From positions 35,033-99,032 of the forward strand of contig NZ_JYJG01000049.1 of the NCBI RefSeq assembly GCF_000955955.1: a stretch of 64,000 nt of DNA, read 5' to 3'. Origin of the DNA: Lentzea aerocolonigenes. Lineage in GTDB: Bacteria; Actinomycetota; Actinomycetes; Mycobacteriales; Pseudonocardiaceae. The notes beneath the pieces were generated by a model. It was not told where the DNA came from. It ran no database searches and saw nothing but the letters and a program-made list of their open reading frames with translations. Below, piece by piece: positions 18,167 to 26,590 of this stretch (its first letter is position 1; each line of letters opens with the position of its first letter). The position numbers and the translations under genes were made by a program.

Positions 18167-19239
18167 TCACCCCGAGTTTACCCAGGCGGTTTCCTGCCCG
18201 GTGCCCGCTCCAGCGTGATGCGACCGGCTGGTCAGCCGTTCCCAGTTGCCCGACCCGATGGCGGCCTTCTCCTCCTCGGTGAACGGGGCGTTCTCGAGGA
18301 ACGACCGAGCTGTGCCGCCGCTGGTGTCCAGGTAGGGGAACCCGCCCGGCCTGGTGCCGAACGTGTACGGGTAGTCGGTCGAGTAGAGCATCCGGCCGGT
18401 CCCGACGACCTCGGCGGTCCACCTCAGGTAGCGCTCGCTGACCGTGCCGCTGCCCGCGATCCAGAAGTTCTGCCGGAAGTAGTCGGCCAGCGGACGGTCG
18501 AGGCCCGCCAGCTCCCGCAGGTAGCCGACGTGGTCGAGGTAGAAGAGGACGACCTCGCCCCAGTGCCCGGCGATCACCTGCAAGTCCGGATGCCGGTCGA
18601 ACACACCGGAGAAGATCATCCGCAGGTACTGCACGCCGAGGTCGTAGTACCACCCGATTCCCGCGGTCGCCAGCACCGGCCCGATCCCGTTGGGCAGCCC
18701 AGAGTAGTACGCCTGTTGAACGGCCTCCACCGGGCCTGCGGGTGGAAGTGCAACGGGACGCGGAGCCGTTCGGCGGTGGCGTAGAGGTCGTCGAACTCGG
18801 GTGCGTCGGCCGTCTTGTCCCCGGTCCGGCCGTACAGCATCGCCCCGGGGAAACCGAGCTGCGTGACCGCTCGCTCCAGTTCGGCCGCGGCGTTCTCCGG
18901 CGACGACGTCGGGATGACGGCGAGCGCCTGGAACCGGTCGGGACGCGCCGCGACGATCTCGGCGAGCGCGTCGTTGGCCTCCCGCGCGACGCTCACGGCG
19001 TCGGCGGCCGGGAGGTTCTGCACGCCGGGCGTCGCCAGTGACAGCACCGCGACGTCGATGCCCTGGTCGTCCATGTCGGCGAGCCGCTGGTCACCGACGT
19101 CGCGCAACCGCCGCATGACCGGGTGGTCCTCGCCGTACGGCTGCCGCGCGCCCACCTTCGCCCACGCCTCCCGCACGACCGGCAGGACCACGTGCTCTTC
19201 CAGACCGACGATGCGCAGCTTTTCGCCCATGTCCCCCAC
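18167..19239 (-). pseudogene. Amidohydrolase (ACMSD-like), frameshifted
   Basis: The first part (MGDMGEKLRIVGLEEHVVLP to VPLHFHPQ) is read from 19239. After CAG the frame breaks at about 18734-18735, where one base appears missing. Reading resumes as PVEAVQQAYYSGLPNGIG through AGHWGE to the stop at 18167. Joined, the parts make a normal-length metal-dependent hydrolase of the amidohydrolase-2 family; EEH near the N-terminus, HFH, and GHWGE hold likely metal ligands. Both halves are well preserved, so this is a very recent mutation or a sequencing error. It lies behind an 18-bp dyad and probably acted on a small carboxylic acid. Confidence 0.8.
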
Positions 19240-19241
19240 CC

Positions 19242-19286
19242 CTTGTTTCCAGCGCTAACACTTCCGACGTTAGCACTGGAAACAAG
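19242..19286. promoter_or_regulatory. 18-bp inverted repeat, probable operator
   Basis: Left arm 19242-19259 (CTTGTTTCCAGCGCTAAC) pairs with right arm 19269-19286 (GTTAGCACTGGAAACAAG) with a single mismatch and a 9-bp spacer. It sits immediately upstream of the ribosome-binding site of the amidohydrolase gene (start 19239) and about 100 bases before the divergent secreted-protein gene. The symmetry and position fit a repressor site. The cognate regulator is not evident. Confidence 0.7.
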
Positions 19287-19387
19287 CTGGAATGTAAACA
19301 ACGCAGAACCCACCGGTTCCCTTGCCCTGCCAGTCAGCCGAACCGTTGGCTGAAGGCGCCGTCGCCCCGGTCCAGTGAGGGGTGCGC

Positions 19388-21121
19388 ATGCGCAAGCTCT
19401 GGTGTCTGCTCCTGGCGGTGACGCTGCTCGCGCCACCTGGCGTCGCGGCGGCGCACGACTCGATCCACAACTCGATCCGGGGCTGGACGATCCTGTCCGA
19501 CAGCGACACGGGCGCCGACCAGGTGATCGGCGCCGCGCGGAAGTATCAGGTCAACCACCTGCAGCTGTCCCACGAGGTCGTGATGGACCTGCAGGACGTC
19601 CGCGACCCGCGCAGACAGGCGCAGGTGAACCGGCTGACCGACCTGGCCCACGCCTCGGGCGTGCAGGAGGTCGCGGCCTGGGACCACGCCCTCTACAACC
19701 TCACCTACTACCCGGCCGAGTTCCGCACCGGCCCCGGCGGCACCATCGACCTCGACAACCCGGCGTTCTGGGACTGGTTCCGCGGCGACTACCGCGCAAT
19801 GCTCGACCTGGTGCCACGGGTGAACTCGATCATCCTGACGTTCGTCGAGACCGGTGCCCGCGTCGAGAACCAGTACTCGGCCAAGTTGCAGACCGCCGAG
19901 GAGAAGCTCGCCTACCTCGTCGACCAGATCGCCTCGGTGATCGACGAACGCGGCATGCTGCTGTACCTGCGGACGTTCGGCTACTACCCCGCCGAGATGG
20001 ACCGCACGATCGGCGCGATCGACCGCGTGCACAACCAGCGCGTCCGCGTGATGGCCAAGGCCCAGCCGCACGACTTCTTCCTCACGCACCCGATCGACGT
20101 CACGGTCCCGAAGATCAAGCGCCCGGTGCTGATCGAGTACGACACCACCGGCGAGTACAACGGCCAGGGCAAGATCGCCAACGCGTTCGTCGCCGAGCAC
20201 GCTGATCGGTTGAGGCACTACCGCAAGCTCCCCAACGTGATCGGCTACGTCGCCCGCACCGACCGCTACGACGAGTCGCGCATTGTGGGCACTCCCACCG
20301 AGATCAACCTGTTCGCCTTGAAGCGAGCCTCGGAAGGCGCCTCGAACTCGCAGATCTACCTGGAGTTCGCCGCCCGCAAGTACGGCGTGCTCGCGGCACC
20401 TCACGTCGCACGGGCGTTGGCGCGGTCGCCGGAGATCATCACCTCCGCGCTCTACACGCTGGGCAGCAACACCGCGAACCACTCGCGCCTTGACTACGAC
20501 CCGTACTGCTCGAGCTACCACCGCAGCGTGTCCGGCAAGTGGATCGACCCGCCCATCGCGAACGTGCGGCACGGCGTGAACAAGTCCTTCCACTACTGGA
20601 TCGACGTCGCGAACCACCTCTCCCCGCCGCACTGCAAGACGGACGGCATCCTGCGGCGCGAGGCCGGTTACGTGCTCGACCGCGGCTGGGTGACGCCCGG
20701 CAACCTGATGACGCCGGAGTACCTCTCGTATCTCAACATCGAGAAGAACTACGGTGTCCAGCTGGCCGAGGCCTCGTCGCGCGACCTCGAGCACGTCCGG
20801 AAGCTGCTGCGCCCCAACGACTATGCGCAACTGAAGGCCTACTTCGAACGCACGGTCATGACAGCGAGGCTGCACAGGTCTGTCGCCAAGGCCTACTTCG
20901 GCTACCGGATCTACGTGCAGCAGCCGTCGGGCGCGCTCGCACAGTCCATTTGGGACGGTCTCGACGAGGCGCAGGCCGTTGCCGCCCAGGTGCGCGCGTA
21001 CCCGGCACCACCGACCGGGGAGTGGAACTGGGTGATCGACGCGGCCCAGGCCGACCTGTACCTCAAGCGGATCTCCGAGGGCTGGGACCGCTATTCCAAC
21101 ATCAAGGTTCCACGTCCCTGA
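19388..21121 (+). CDS. Large secreted protein, possibly a glycoside hydrolase
   Basis: 577 aa. A clear signal peptide (MRKLWCLLLAVTLLAPPG, cleavage likely after VAAA) precedes a domain rich in aromatic residues. Segments such as LTYYPAEFRTGPGG, LYLRTFGYYPAEMDRTI and PVLIEYDTTGEYNGQG resemble barrel-type glycoside hydrolases of the alpha-glucuronidase kind. I cannot assign a family. GAGGGG five bases upstream favours ATG 19388 over GTG 19382. It is divergent from the amidohydrolase and may share the dyad region. Confidence 0.75.
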   Translation: MRKLWCLLLAVTLLAPPGVAAAHDSIHNSIRGWTILSDSDTGADQVIGAARKYQVNHLQLSHEVVMDLQDVRDPRRQAQVNRLTDLAHASGVQEVAAWDHALYNLTYYPAEFRTGPGGTIDLDNPAFWDWFRGDYRAMLDLVPRVNSIILTFVETGARVENQYSAKLQTAEEKLAYLVDQIASVIDERGMLLYLRTFGYYPAEMDRTIGAIDRVHNQRVRVMAKAQPHDFFLTHPIDVTVPKIKRPVLIEYDTTGEYNGQGKIANAFVAEHADRLRHYRKLPNVIGYVARTDRYDESRIVGTPTEINLFALKRASEGASNSQIYLEFAARKYGVLAAPHVARALARSPEIITSALYTLGSNTANHSRLDYDPYCSSYHRSVSGKWIDPPIANVRHGVNKSFHYWIDVANHLSPPHCKTDGILRREAGYVLDRGWVTPGNLMTPEYLSYLNIEKNYGVQLAEASSRDLEHVRKLLRPNDYAQLKAYFERTVMTARLHRSVAKAYFGYRIYVQQPSGALAQSIWDGLDEAQAVAAQVRAYPAPPTGEWNWVIDAAQADLYLKRISEGWDRYSNIKVPRP

Positions 21122-21200
21122 CCTGCGCCGAACCCGGACGGCCCTGTTTTTGTCGGTGGTGCTCGCTAGGGTCCAAACCATCCGGACACGAGGTGGGGAC

Positions 21201-21593
21201 GTGGAGAGCGAGCAGGGCTGGCGGACGAAGGGCGGCCGGACCTTCCACAACGACCCGAGCTGCGACTGGCTGCACAAGGACCAGAACCGGCTCAGGGTCA
21301 TCGGCAAGGCCACGCACGAGGTCGTCGAGGTCCGATGGGCGGACGTCAGTCCTGGCCAGCTCCAGCCGTGCGACCACTGCTGCGCGCCCGCGTGGCTGGA
21401 GCGGCACGGCAGGGAACACCGTGCGGACGAGAAGCCGTGCCTGGTCATGAGCGACGACGAGTGGTGGCGCGGCACGCTGGTCTGGGAGCCGGTCAGGCGC
21501 GCGGACGGGTTGTGGTGGGCCACCGTCACGTACGACAAGAAGGGGCAGCACGTCACCGAAGTGCGCAGCCAGCACGACATCCGGGCCCGTTAA
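21201..21593 (+). CDS. Small cytoplasmic protein with possible metal-binding cluster
   Basis: 130 aa from GTG 21201, which follows a GGTGGGG ribosome-binding site. The order FHNDPSCDWL then LQPCDHCC resembles the Cys-x-n-Cys-x-x-Cys pattern of small Ada-like metal-binding domains. The C-terminal half is Trp-rich (DEWWRGTLVWEPV, LWWATVTYDKKG). There is no signal peptide. The function is unknown. It is convergent with hemW and the two ends overlap by four bases. Confidence 0.65.
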   Translation: MESEQGWRTKGGRTFHNDPSCDWLHKDQNRLRVIGKATHEVVEVRWADVSPGQLQPCDHCCAPAWLERHGREHRADEKPCLVMSDDEWWRGTLVWEPVRRADGLWWATVTYDKKGQHVTEVRSQHDIRAR

Positions 21594-22798
21594 GGCAGCA
21601 GGCGCCTCACCACGGCGTCAGCCAAGAGCCGGCCTCGGTCGGTCAGCACGCAGCGGTCGTCGAACGGTTCGAGCAGCCCGTCGGCGATCGCCTGCTTCGC
21701 CTCCTCACGTCCGGCGCTGTCCAGCACGTCCATCGGCAGGCCCTCGGCGAGACGCAGCTCCAGCAGCACGCGCTCCACTCGCCGGTCCTCGTCCGTCAGC
21801 AGCTCGCGCCCCGCCGCGGGTGACTTCCCCTCCGCGAGCAGGGACGAGTAGCGCGCCGGGTGCTTCACGTTCCAGAAGCGGACCCCGCCGACGTGGCTGT
21901 GCGCGCCGGGCCCGAAGCCCCACCAGTCGGCGCCCTTCCAGTACAGGACGTTGTGCTGACACCGGGCCTCCACCGACGTGGCCCAGTTCGAGACCTCGTA
22001 CCAATCGAACCCAGCACCGGAAAGCGTCGAGTCCACCATCTCGTAGGACGACGCGAGCACGTCGTCGTCGGGCATCGGCAGATCCCCGCGACGGATGCGC
22101 CGGGCCAACCCGGTCCCGTCCTCCACGATCAACGCATAAGCGGACACGTGGTCAACGCCTGCCTCCAGCACCGCGTCCAGGGAAGCGGCGAGATCCGCGG
22201 GCCGCTCCCCCGGCGTGCCGTAGATCAGGTCCAGGTTCACGTGCTCGAACCCGGCCGCACGAGCCTCCCTGGCAGCATCGACCGGACGGCCTGGCGTGTG
22301 CTTGCGATCCAGAACAGCCAGCACGTGCCTGGCTGCAGACTGCATACCGAGCGACACCCGTGTGTATCCCGCCGACCGTATGCCGTCGAAGAACGACGCG
22401 GACGTCGACTCCGGATTGGATTCCGTGGTCACTTCGGCGCCGGGGGCCAGACCGAACGAACTGCATACAGCATCCAGTACGTCGGCCAGGCCGGAAGCGC
22501 CCAGCAGCGAAGGTGTCCCGCCGCCCACGAACACTGTCGACGCGGGCACCGGAGACCCGAGAACGGACGCGGCGAGGTCGAGTTCGCGGCGCAGCCCCTC
22601 CAGCCACGACTCGGGCGAGGCGGACGAGCCGAGCTCGCCGGGTGTGTAGGTGTTGAAGTCGCAGTAGCCGCAGCGGGTCGCGCAGAACGGCACGTGCACG
22701 TAGATGCCGAACGGGCGCGAGCCGACGCCGGCGAGAGCAGAAGAGGGGAGCGTTCCGTCGGCGGGCGCGGGCTCGCCTTCGGGCAAAGCGGAGGGCAT
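21590..22798 (-). CDS. hemW: Radical SAM family heme chaperone HemW
   Basis: 402 aa from ATG 22798; a GTG at 22819 is also in frame, but the MPSALPEGEPAPADG start matches actinobacterial relatives. The radical-SAM cluster is CATRCGYCDF (C-x3-C-x2-C), with VHVPF just before it. The C-terminal HemN domain includes a winged-helix segment (GLLEPFDDRCVLTDRGRLL). HemW transfers heme to target enzymes and has often been annotated as coproporphyrinogen III oxidase. It belongs to the lepA-hemW-hrcA-dnaJ backbone. Confidence 0.93.
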   Translation of the reverse strand: MPSALPEGEPAPADGTLPSSALAGVGSRPFGIYVHVPFCATRCGYCDFNTYTPGELGSSASPESWLEGLRRELDLAASVLGSPVPASTVFVGGGTPSLLGASGLADVLDAVCSSFGLAPGAEVTTESNPESTSASFFDGIRSAGYTRVSLGMQSAARHVLAVLDRKHTPGRPVDAAREARAAGFEHVNLDLIYGTPGERPADLAASLDAVLEAGVDHVSAYALIVEDGTGLARRIRRGDLPMPDDDVLASSYEMVDSTLSGAGFDWYEVSNWATSVEARCQHNVLYWKGADWWGFGPGAHSHVGGVRFWNVKHPARYSSLLAEGKSPAAGRELLTDEDRRVERVLLELRLAEGLPMDVLDSAGREEAKQAIADGLLEPFDDRCVLTDRGRLLADAVVRRLLP

Positions 22799-22852
22799 GA
22801 CGCTCAGTGTCCCCCACACAGCCCGAACGGCGGTGCACAGCCAGGGAATGTG

Positions 22853-22867
22853 TCTGTCGGTGACAGA
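22853..22867. promoter_or_regulatory. Short palindrome in the hemW/sulfur-operon intergenic region
   Basis: TCTGTCGGTGACAGA has 6-bp arms around a 3-bp centre and lies in the divergent promoter region between hemW and the sulfur leader peptide. It could be an operator for either side. A TAGGAT hexamer about 25 bases downstream is a candidate -10 for the sulfur operon. Confidence 0.4.
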
Positions 22868-22970
22868 AATATTACGGAGCGAAACCAGCCTAGGATGTCA
22901 ACTTCCCCTCGTCAATCCCAGCATTCGGTTGGCGGTGGACCATGCTCTGGACGCCAGGCACACTGAGGTC

Positions 22971-23057
22971 ATGCATTCGACTGGAGTCCGCCTCGTGGCC
23001 CGCCGCCACGTCGACTTCCGTCGTGTCTCCAGCGCGATGTGCCGTCGTTCGGCATAA
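22971..23057 (+). CDS. Putative cysteine leader peptide of the sulfur operon
   Basis: 28 aa, starting MHSTGVRLVARRHVDF and ending SSAMCRRSA. The pattern R-L-V-x-R-R-x-H-V-D then R-V-S-S-A-x-C is that of short peptides found in front of sulfur-assimilation genes in many actinomycetes. The single late Cys, followed by two Arg codons and a stop, would let ribosomes sense Cys-tRNA supply. The gap to sirA is about 110 bases and can fold: CCTCTGG (23118-23124) can pair with the sirA ribosome-binding site CCGGAGG (23155-23161). This supports translation-linked attenuation by cysteine. The mechanism is inferred. Confidence 0.75.
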   Translation: MHSTGVRLVARRHVDFRRVSSAMCRRSA

Positions 23058-23117
23058 CCCTGCGCTGATTTGTTCCCGTCGGCGCTTGGTGCGCTGACGA
23101 GGCCCCCACCACAAGCA

Positions 23118-23161
23118 CCTCTGGGCTCGCATGCGCACGAAGCGCCTCGAAACCCCGGAGG
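23118..23161 (+). promoter_or_regulatory. Possible anti-Shine-Dalgarno hairpin before sirA
   Basis: CCTCTGG at 23118-23124 is complementary, with one G-U pair, to CCGGAGG at 23155-23161, the ribosome-binding site of sirA. The 30-nt loop holds a smaller potential stem. Lying between the leader peptide and sirA, it could hide the ribosome-binding site when cysteine is plentiful. No folding calculation was made. Confidence 0.45.
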
Positions 23162-23167
23162 ATGGCG

Positions 23168-24847
23168 ATGGTCCCGCCGCAGACGTCACCGCGCGCCAAG
23201 CAGCGTCGCGGCGAGGGACAGTGGGCGCTCGGTTACCGAGAGCCGCTGAACCCCAACGAGCGGAGCAAGAAGGACGACAACCCGCTCAACGTCCGCACCC
23301 GCATCGAGAACATCTACGCCCACCGCGGTTTCGACTCGATCGACCCGGCCGACCTGCGCGGACGGTTCCGGTGGTACGGCCTCTACACCCAGCGCAAGCC
23401 GGGCATCGACGGCGGCCGCACGGCCACGCTCGAGCCGGAGGAGCTGGACGACGAGTTCTTCATGATGCGCGTCCGCAGCGACGGCGGTGCGCTCACCACG
23501 CAGCAGCTCAAGGTCCTCGGCGAGATCTCGCAGACCTACGCGCGCGACACCGCCGACATCACCGACCGGCAGAACATCCAGTACCACTGGATCCGGATCG
23601 AGGACGTGCCCACGATCTGGCAGAAGCTCGAGGAAGTCGGGCTCACCACGATGGAGGCGTGCGGCGACAGCCCGCGCGTCATCCTCGGTTCGCCGGTCGC
23701 GGGCATCTCGCGGGACGAGGTCATCGACGGGCAGCCGGCGATCGACACCATCCTCGAGCGCTACATCGGCGACCCGCGCTTCTCCAACCTGCCGCGCAAG
23801 TTCAAGACCGCCATCTCCGGCCTGCAGGACGTCGCGCACGAGATCCACGACGTCGCGTTCGTCGGCGTGCACCACCCCGAGCACGGGCCCGGCTTCGACC
23901 TCTGGGTCGGCGGCGGCCTGTCCACGAACCCCATGCTGGGCAAGCGTTTGGGCGCGTGGGTGCCGCTCGACGAGGTGCCCGACGTGTGGGAAGCGGTCAT
24001 CAGCGTCTTCCGCGACTACGGCTACCGCAGGCTCCGGCACCGCGCGCGCATCAAGTTCCTCGTCGCCGACTGGGGCCCGGAGAAGTTCCGCCAGGTGATG
24101 GAGGACGAGTACCTCAAGCGCAAGATGATCGACGGCCCCGCGCCGGAGGTCCTCAAGCAGCAGCTCGACCACATCGGCGTGCACAAGCAGAAGGACGGCA
24201 ACTTCTACGTCGGCGCCGCGCCGGTCGCCGGTCGCGTCTCCGGCTCGATCCTGGTCGAGGTCGCGAAGATCGCCGAACAGGCAGGCTCCAGCCGTGTCCG
24301 GTTCACGCCGCAGCAGAAGATCATCGTGCTGGACGTGCCGGAGCACGAGGTCAAGACGCTCAAGAGCAACCTCGCGAAGCTCGGCCTGCAGGTCGACCCG
24401 TCGCCGTGGCGCCGCGGGATCATGGCCTGCACCGGCATCGAGTTCTGCAAGCTCGCCATCGTCGAGACCAAGGCCCGCGCCAACGACCTGGTCGTGCAGC
24501 TCGAGGCCAACCTCAAGGACATCGTCGACGGCGTCACCGAGCCGATCACGGTGCACATCAACGGCTGCCCCAACTCCTGCGCCCGCATCCAGACCGCGGA
24601 CATCGGCCTCAAGGGCCAGATCGTCACGGACGAGGACGGCAACCAGGTCGAGGGCTTCCAGGTGCACCTCGGCGGCGGGCTCGGCCTCGACGCCGGGTTC
24701 GGCCGGAAGCTGCGCGGCCACAAGGTCACCGCGAACGAGCTGTCCGAGTACGTCGAGCGGGTCGTGCGGAACTTCGTCGCCCAGCGCGAGGACGACGAGC
24801 GCTTCGCCCAGTGGGTCGCCCGCGCGGAAGAGGGTGACCTGAAGTGA
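23168..24847 (+). CDS. sirA: Assimilatory sulfite reductase, ferredoxin type
   Basis: 559 aa. It reduces sulfite to sulfide using siroheme and a 4Fe-4S cluster. The cluster ligands are ACTGIEFC (about residues 421-427) and NGCPNSCAR (about 466-470), the C-x5-C and C-x3-C pairs of the nitrite/sulfite reductase family. Two ferredoxin-like half domains flank the siroheme folds. GGAGG at 23157-23161 touches ATG 23162, so ATG 23168 (MVPPQTSPRAK) is the better start. It heads a tightly packed operon with the zinc-ribbon gene, cysH, cysD, cysN, a transporter and sirB. Nitrite reductase is the alternative, but the context supports sulfite. Confidence 0.92.
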   Translation: MVPPQTSPRAKQRRGEGQWALGYREPLNPNERSKKDDNPLNVRTRIENIYAHRGFDSIDPADLRGRFRWYGLYTQRKPGIDGGRTATLEPEELDDEFFMMRVRSDGGALTTQQLKVLGEISQTYARDTADITDRQNIQYHWIRIEDVPTIWQKLEEVGLTTMEACGDSPRVILGSPVAGISRDEVIDGQPAIDTILERYIGDPRFSNLPRKFKTAISGLQDVAHEIHDVAFVGVHHPEHGPGFDLWVGGGLSTNPMLGKRLGAWVPLDEVPDVWEAVISVFRDYGYRRLRHRARIKFLVADWGPEKFRQVMEDEYLKRKMIDGPAPEVLKQQLDHIGVHKQKDGNFYVGAAPVAGRVSGSILVEVAKIAEQAGSSRVRFTPQQKIIVLDVPEHEVKTLKSNLAKLGLQVDPSPWRRGIMACTGIEFCKLAIVETKARANDLVVQLEANLKDIVDGVTEPITVHINGCPNSCARIQTADIGLKGQIVTDEDGNQVEGFQVHLGGGLGLDAGFGRKLRGHKVTANELSEYVERVVRNFVAQREDDERFAQWVARAEEGDLK

Positions 24848-25002
24848 CCGAACGCGCGACGCCCTTCTACTGCCCCTACTGCGGTGACGAGGACCTTCGC
24901 CCGCAGGAGGAACCCGGCTACGCGTGGCTGTGCAGCGGATGCCGCCGCGTCTTCAAGGTCAGTTTCGTGGGGCTCAACCTGCCGCAGGAGGTGAAGAAGT
25001 GA
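24844..25002 (+). CDS. Small zinc-ribbon protein between sirA and cysH
   Basis: 52 aa starting VTERATPFYCPYCGDEDL. Two knuckles, CPYCG and CSGCRR, make a zinc ribbon and are joined by a PGYAWL turn. The GTG overlaps the sirA stop and its own end overlaps the cysH GTG, each as GTGA, so it is translationally locked between the two enzymes. Position and coupling suggest a role in sulfite or APS reduction, perhaps electron transfer or complex assembly. That role is inferred. Its size makes it easy to miss in annotation. Confidence 0.85.
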   Translation: MTERATPFYCPYCGDEDLRPQEEPGYAWLCSGCRRVFKVSFVGLNLPQEVKK

Positions 25003-25694
25003 GCGATCTCAAGGAAGACCTCAAGATCGTCGCCGAAGCCGCTCAGGAAGAGCTGGCCGGCGCCACCGCGATCGAGGCGCTGGAGTGGACCGCGCGGACG
25101 TTCGGCGACAGCTACATCGTCGCCTCCAACATGCAGGACGCCGTGCTGATCGACCTCGCCGCCAAGGTGAAGCCGGACTTCGACGTGCTGTTCCTGCAGA
25201 CGGGCTACCACTTCCCGGAGACCATCGGCGTGCGTGACGCGGTCGGGGTCGTCTACCCGGACGTGCGGATCGTGAACGCCGAGGCCAAGCAGTCCGTCGC
25301 CGACCAGGAGGCCGAGTTCGGCCTGCTGTACCAGTCGGATCCGGCGAGGTGCTGCGAGCTGCGCAAGGTCGTGCCGCTGCGCCGCGAGCTCGCGAAGTAC
25401 GACGCGTGGGTCACCGGCGTGCGCCGCGTGGACGCGCCCACCCGCGCGAACACGCCGATCGTGCAGTGGGACGAGCGCAACGGCCTGGTGAAGATCAACC
25501 CGATCGCGCCGTGGAGCGATGACGAGTTCAACGCCTACATCCGCGAGAAGGGGATCTTGGAGAACTTGCTGGTGCAGGAGGGATATCCCTCCATCGGCTG
25601 CCTGCCGTGCACCGCCAAGCCGCTTCCGGGCCAGGACGCCCGCAGCGGTCGATGGGCGGGTCAGGCCAAGACTGAATGTGGGTTGCACGGATGA
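24999..25694 (+). CDS. cysH: Phosphoadenylyl/adenylyl-sulfate reductase
   Basis: 231 aa from GTG 24999, overlapping the zinc-ribbon stop by four bases. It carries the iron-sulfur ligand pairs ARCCELRK (about residues 118-119) and GCLPCTAK (about 201-204). These mark the 4Fe-4S, thioredoxin-dependent APS-type reductases that convert APS to sulfite, as in most actinobacteria. The usual C-terminal ECGLHG holds the redox Cys (residues KTECGLHG). There is no cysC (APS kinase) gene nearby, in keeping with direct APS reduction. The end overlaps cysD by four bases. Confidence 0.94.
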   Translation: MSDLKEDLKIVAEAAQEELAGATAIEALEWTARTFGDSYIVASNMQDAVLIDLAAKVKPDFDVLFLQTGYHFPETIGVRDAVGVVYPDVRIVNAEAKQSVADQEAEFGLLYQSDPARCCELRKVVPLRRELAKYDAWVTGVRRVDAPTRANTPIVQWDERNGLVKINPIAPWSDDEFNAYIREKGILENLLVQEGYPSIGCLPCTAKPLPGQDARSGRWAGQAKTECGLHG

Positions 25695-26590
25695 CGCTTG
25701 CACTGGACACCTTGGGGCGCCTCGAATCGGAGGCCATCCACATCTTCCGCGAGGTCGCGGGCGAGTTCGACCGGCCGGTGATCCTCTTCTCCGGCGGCAA
25801 GGACTCGACGCTGCTGCTGCACCTCGCGATCAAGGCCTTTTACCCGGCGCCGGTGCCGTTCCCGCTGCTGCACGTCGACACCGGGCACAACTTCGACGAG
25901 GTCATCGAGTTCCGCGACCGCGTTGTCGCGCAACACGGTCTGCGTCTCGAAGTCGCGAAGGTCCAGGACTGGATCGACGACGGCCGCCTCGAAGAGCGTC
26001 CGGACGGCACCCGCAACCCGTTGCAGACCGTGCCGCTGCTGGACTCCATCACGCAGCACAAGTTCGACGCGGTCTTCGGCGGCGGACGCCGGGACGAGGA
26101 ACGCGCTCGCGCCAAGGAGCGGATCTTCAGCCTGCGCACGGCGTTCGGCCAGTGGGACCCGAAGCGCCAGCGCCCCGAGCTGTGGAACCTCTACAACGGC
26201 CGGCACCGCGCCGGTGAGCACGTCCGCGTGTTCCCGCTGTCCAACTGGACCGAGCTCGACGTGTGGAACTACATCGAGCGCGAGGGCATCGAGCTGCCGG
26301 ACATCTACTACTCGCACCAGCGCGACGTGTTCCTGCGCGACGGCATGTGGCTCGCCGAGGGTCCGTGGGGCACCGCGCGCGAGGGCGAGACGTTGCAGCG
26401 CAAGACAGTTCGCTACCGCACGGTCGGCGACGGCTCCTGCACGGGTGCCGTCGAGTCCGACGCCGCCGACATCCACGCGGTGATCGCCGAGGTCGCCGCG
26501 TCCCGACTGACCGAGCGCGGCGCCACGCGGGCCGACGACCGGTTGTCCGAGGCCGCCATGGAAGACCGCAAGCGGGAGGGTTACTTCTAA
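25691..26590 (+). CDS. cysD: Sulfate adenylyltransferase subunit 2
   Basis: 299 aa from ATG 25691. CysD activates sulfate with ATP to form APS. The PP-loop is SGGKDST (about residue 34), and the family motif GGGRRDEERARAKER follows. The C-terminus includes GSCTGAVESDA. It is coupled upstream to cysH by ATGA and is immediately followed by cysN with no gap. Length and domain content are normal. Confidence 0.96.
   Translation: MTLALDTLGRLESEAIHIFREVAGEFDRPVILFSGGKDSTLLLHLAIKAFYPAPVPFPLLHVDTGHNFDEVIEFRDRVVAQHGLRLEVAKVQDWIDDGRLEERPDGTRNPLQTVPLLDSITQHKFDAVFGGGRRDEERARAKERIFSLRTAFGQWDPKRQRPELWNLYNGRHRAGEHVRVFPLSNWTELDVWNYIEREGIELPDIYYSHQRDVFLRDGMWLAEGPWGTAREGETLQRKTVRYRTVGDGSCTGAVESDAADIHAVIAEVAASRLTERGATRADDRLSEAAMEDRKREGYF

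Noticed and set aside
19248..19280. CIRCE element (HrcA site)
   Set aside because: A 9-bp spacer and TTAGCACT occur, but the half-sites are in the opposite orientation to CIRCE and the dyad fits a different, longer symmetry.
19334..21580. 748-codon minus-strand open frame opposite the large secreted protein
   Set aside because: Low-complexity Val/Arg/His/Gln composition and no domain. The plus strand has a signal peptide and good codon use.
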